A stretch of DNA of 64,000 nt from Sinobacterium norvegicum. Lineage in GTDB: Bacteria > Pseudomonadota > Gammaproteobacteria > Pseudomonadales > Sinobacteriaceae. Below the pieces are notes generated by a model. It made no database searches, had not been told where the DNA came from, and saw only the letters and a program-made list of their open reading frames with translations. How positions within the stretch are numbered: the stretch's first letter is position 1; every line of letters starts with the position of its first letter. A program made the position numbers and the translations under genes. The DNA lies in the NCBI RefSeq assembly GCF_923077115.1, contig NZ_CAKLPX010000007.1:1-64000 (forward strand), in the 5' to 3' direction. Positions 63,461-64,000 of the stretch are shown here, piece by piece.

Positions 63461-64000
63461 ATGGGTGTAGTTGCAAAGCGTTCATCAATGACGTTTTTTT
63501 CGGACGGTGCTAGTCATTATAGTCACCGTGTACGTATCGTATTGGCCGAGAAAGGCGTCACCGTTGACATCGTTGATGTCGATGCCGATAACAAGCCGGC
63601 TGAACTGGCTGACTTAAACCCATACAATAGTTTACCGACGCTATTGGATCGTGACCTGGCGCTCTATGAGTCGAAGGTGATGATGGAGTATTTGGATGAG
63701 CGCTTCCCGCATCCGCCGTTACTGCCTGTTTACCCCGTTGCCCGTGGTCAGAGTCGTCTCTGGATGTATCGCATTGAGCGTGATTGGTGTCGCTTGGTAG
63801 ATTTAATTGATAATCCGAAGACCAAGGCAAAAGAGGCTGATGCTGCTCGTAAAGAATTGCGTGAGAGCTTGAGCGGTGTGGCGCCTATTTTTGATGACAA
63901 GCCTTATTTCATGAGCGACGAGTTCACCTTGGTTGACTGTTGCTTGGCACCGATTCTATGGCGTCTGCCTAAGTTAGGTGTTGAAATTGCCAAAACTAAG
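63461..64000 (+). CDS. sspA: Stringent starvation protein A, partial (runs off the window)
   Basis: An ATG at 63461 opens a frame of 180 codons with no stop before the window ends. It begins [27 protein letters not shown] and has [17 protein letters not shown] and the PHPP loop, matching SspA, a glutathione-S-transferase-fold protein that binds RNA polymerase in stationary phase. The active-site cysteine of true transferases is replaced ([10 protein letters not shown]). sspB would be expected next. It is usual for sspA to follow petABC. Confidence 0.93.
   Translation, partial: MGVVAKRSSMTFFSDGASHYSHRVRIVLAEKGVTVDIVDVDADNKPAELADLNPYNSLPTLLDRDLALYESKVMMEYLDERFPHPPLLPVYPVARGQSRLWMYRIERDWCRLVDLIDNPKTKAKEADAARKELRESLSGVAPIFDDKPYFMSDEFTLVDCCLAPILWRLPKLGVEIAKTK

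Overview
The window looks like chromosome of a marine-type gammaproteobacterium, near the Cellvibrionales/Pseudomonas-like groups. The evidence is gene content and order: ptsO-rapZ-ptsN-hpf-rpoN-lptB-lptA-lptC-kdsD, then mlaC-ibaG-murA-hisG-hisD-degS, then zapG/zapE-rplM-rpsI-petABC-sspA. The species is inferred only loosely. I see no rRNA, tRNA, insertion sequence, phage gene or CRISPR array.

Bases 1-10.5 kb hold single genes: a PilZ protein, a small secreted protein, a porin with a well-formed Pho box, a membrane sensor that ends at the first residues of a HAMP domain, a Lon protease behind a near-consensus heat-shock (sigma-32) promoter, an unannotated 22-codon hydrophobic ORF, an S9 peptidase, a 58-residue protein, a methyltransferase, a TatD nuclease and class 1 fructose bisphosphatase.

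Bases 10.9-36.9 kb are one co-directional, visibly A/T-richer exopolysaccharide locus of the exosortase (PEP-CTERM-associated) type. It carries an outer-membrane export protein, a beta-barrel protein, a chain-length regulator, a CpsD-like ATPase, an ExeA-like ATPase, WecB and WecC (UDP-ManNAcA synthesis), a secreted DUF4091-like protein, a flippase, three glycosyltransferases, an acetyltransferase, a Wzy-like polymerase, a bi-domain oxidoreductase, a heparinase-like lyase, an exosortase fused to EpsI, a long WecA/MraY-like initiating transferase and a PrsT-like TPR lipoprotein. Together they can make, polymerise, flip, export and trim a uronic-acid-containing polysaccharide. The exosortase should process sorted proteins, but no PEP-CTERM substrate is encoded here. 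This locus is the best candidate for an under-described system.

Bases 36.9-44.3 kb hold tmcA, a cyclic-nucleotide-binding protein, a stand-alone TfoX C-terminal domain protein, an M15 peptidase, a HAD phosphatase, cysE, darP and mgtE.

Bases 44.4-51.2 kb are the leftward nitrogen-PTS/rpoN/LPS-transport cluster, lacking kdsC at its usual place. Rightward from 51.4 kb come an orphan mlaC (no mlaFED or mlaB beside it), ibaG, murA, hisG and hisD, which abuts a convergent degS. A Nif3-like gene, zapG, zapE, the L13/S9 operon, the cytochrome bc1 operon and the start of sspA finish the window.
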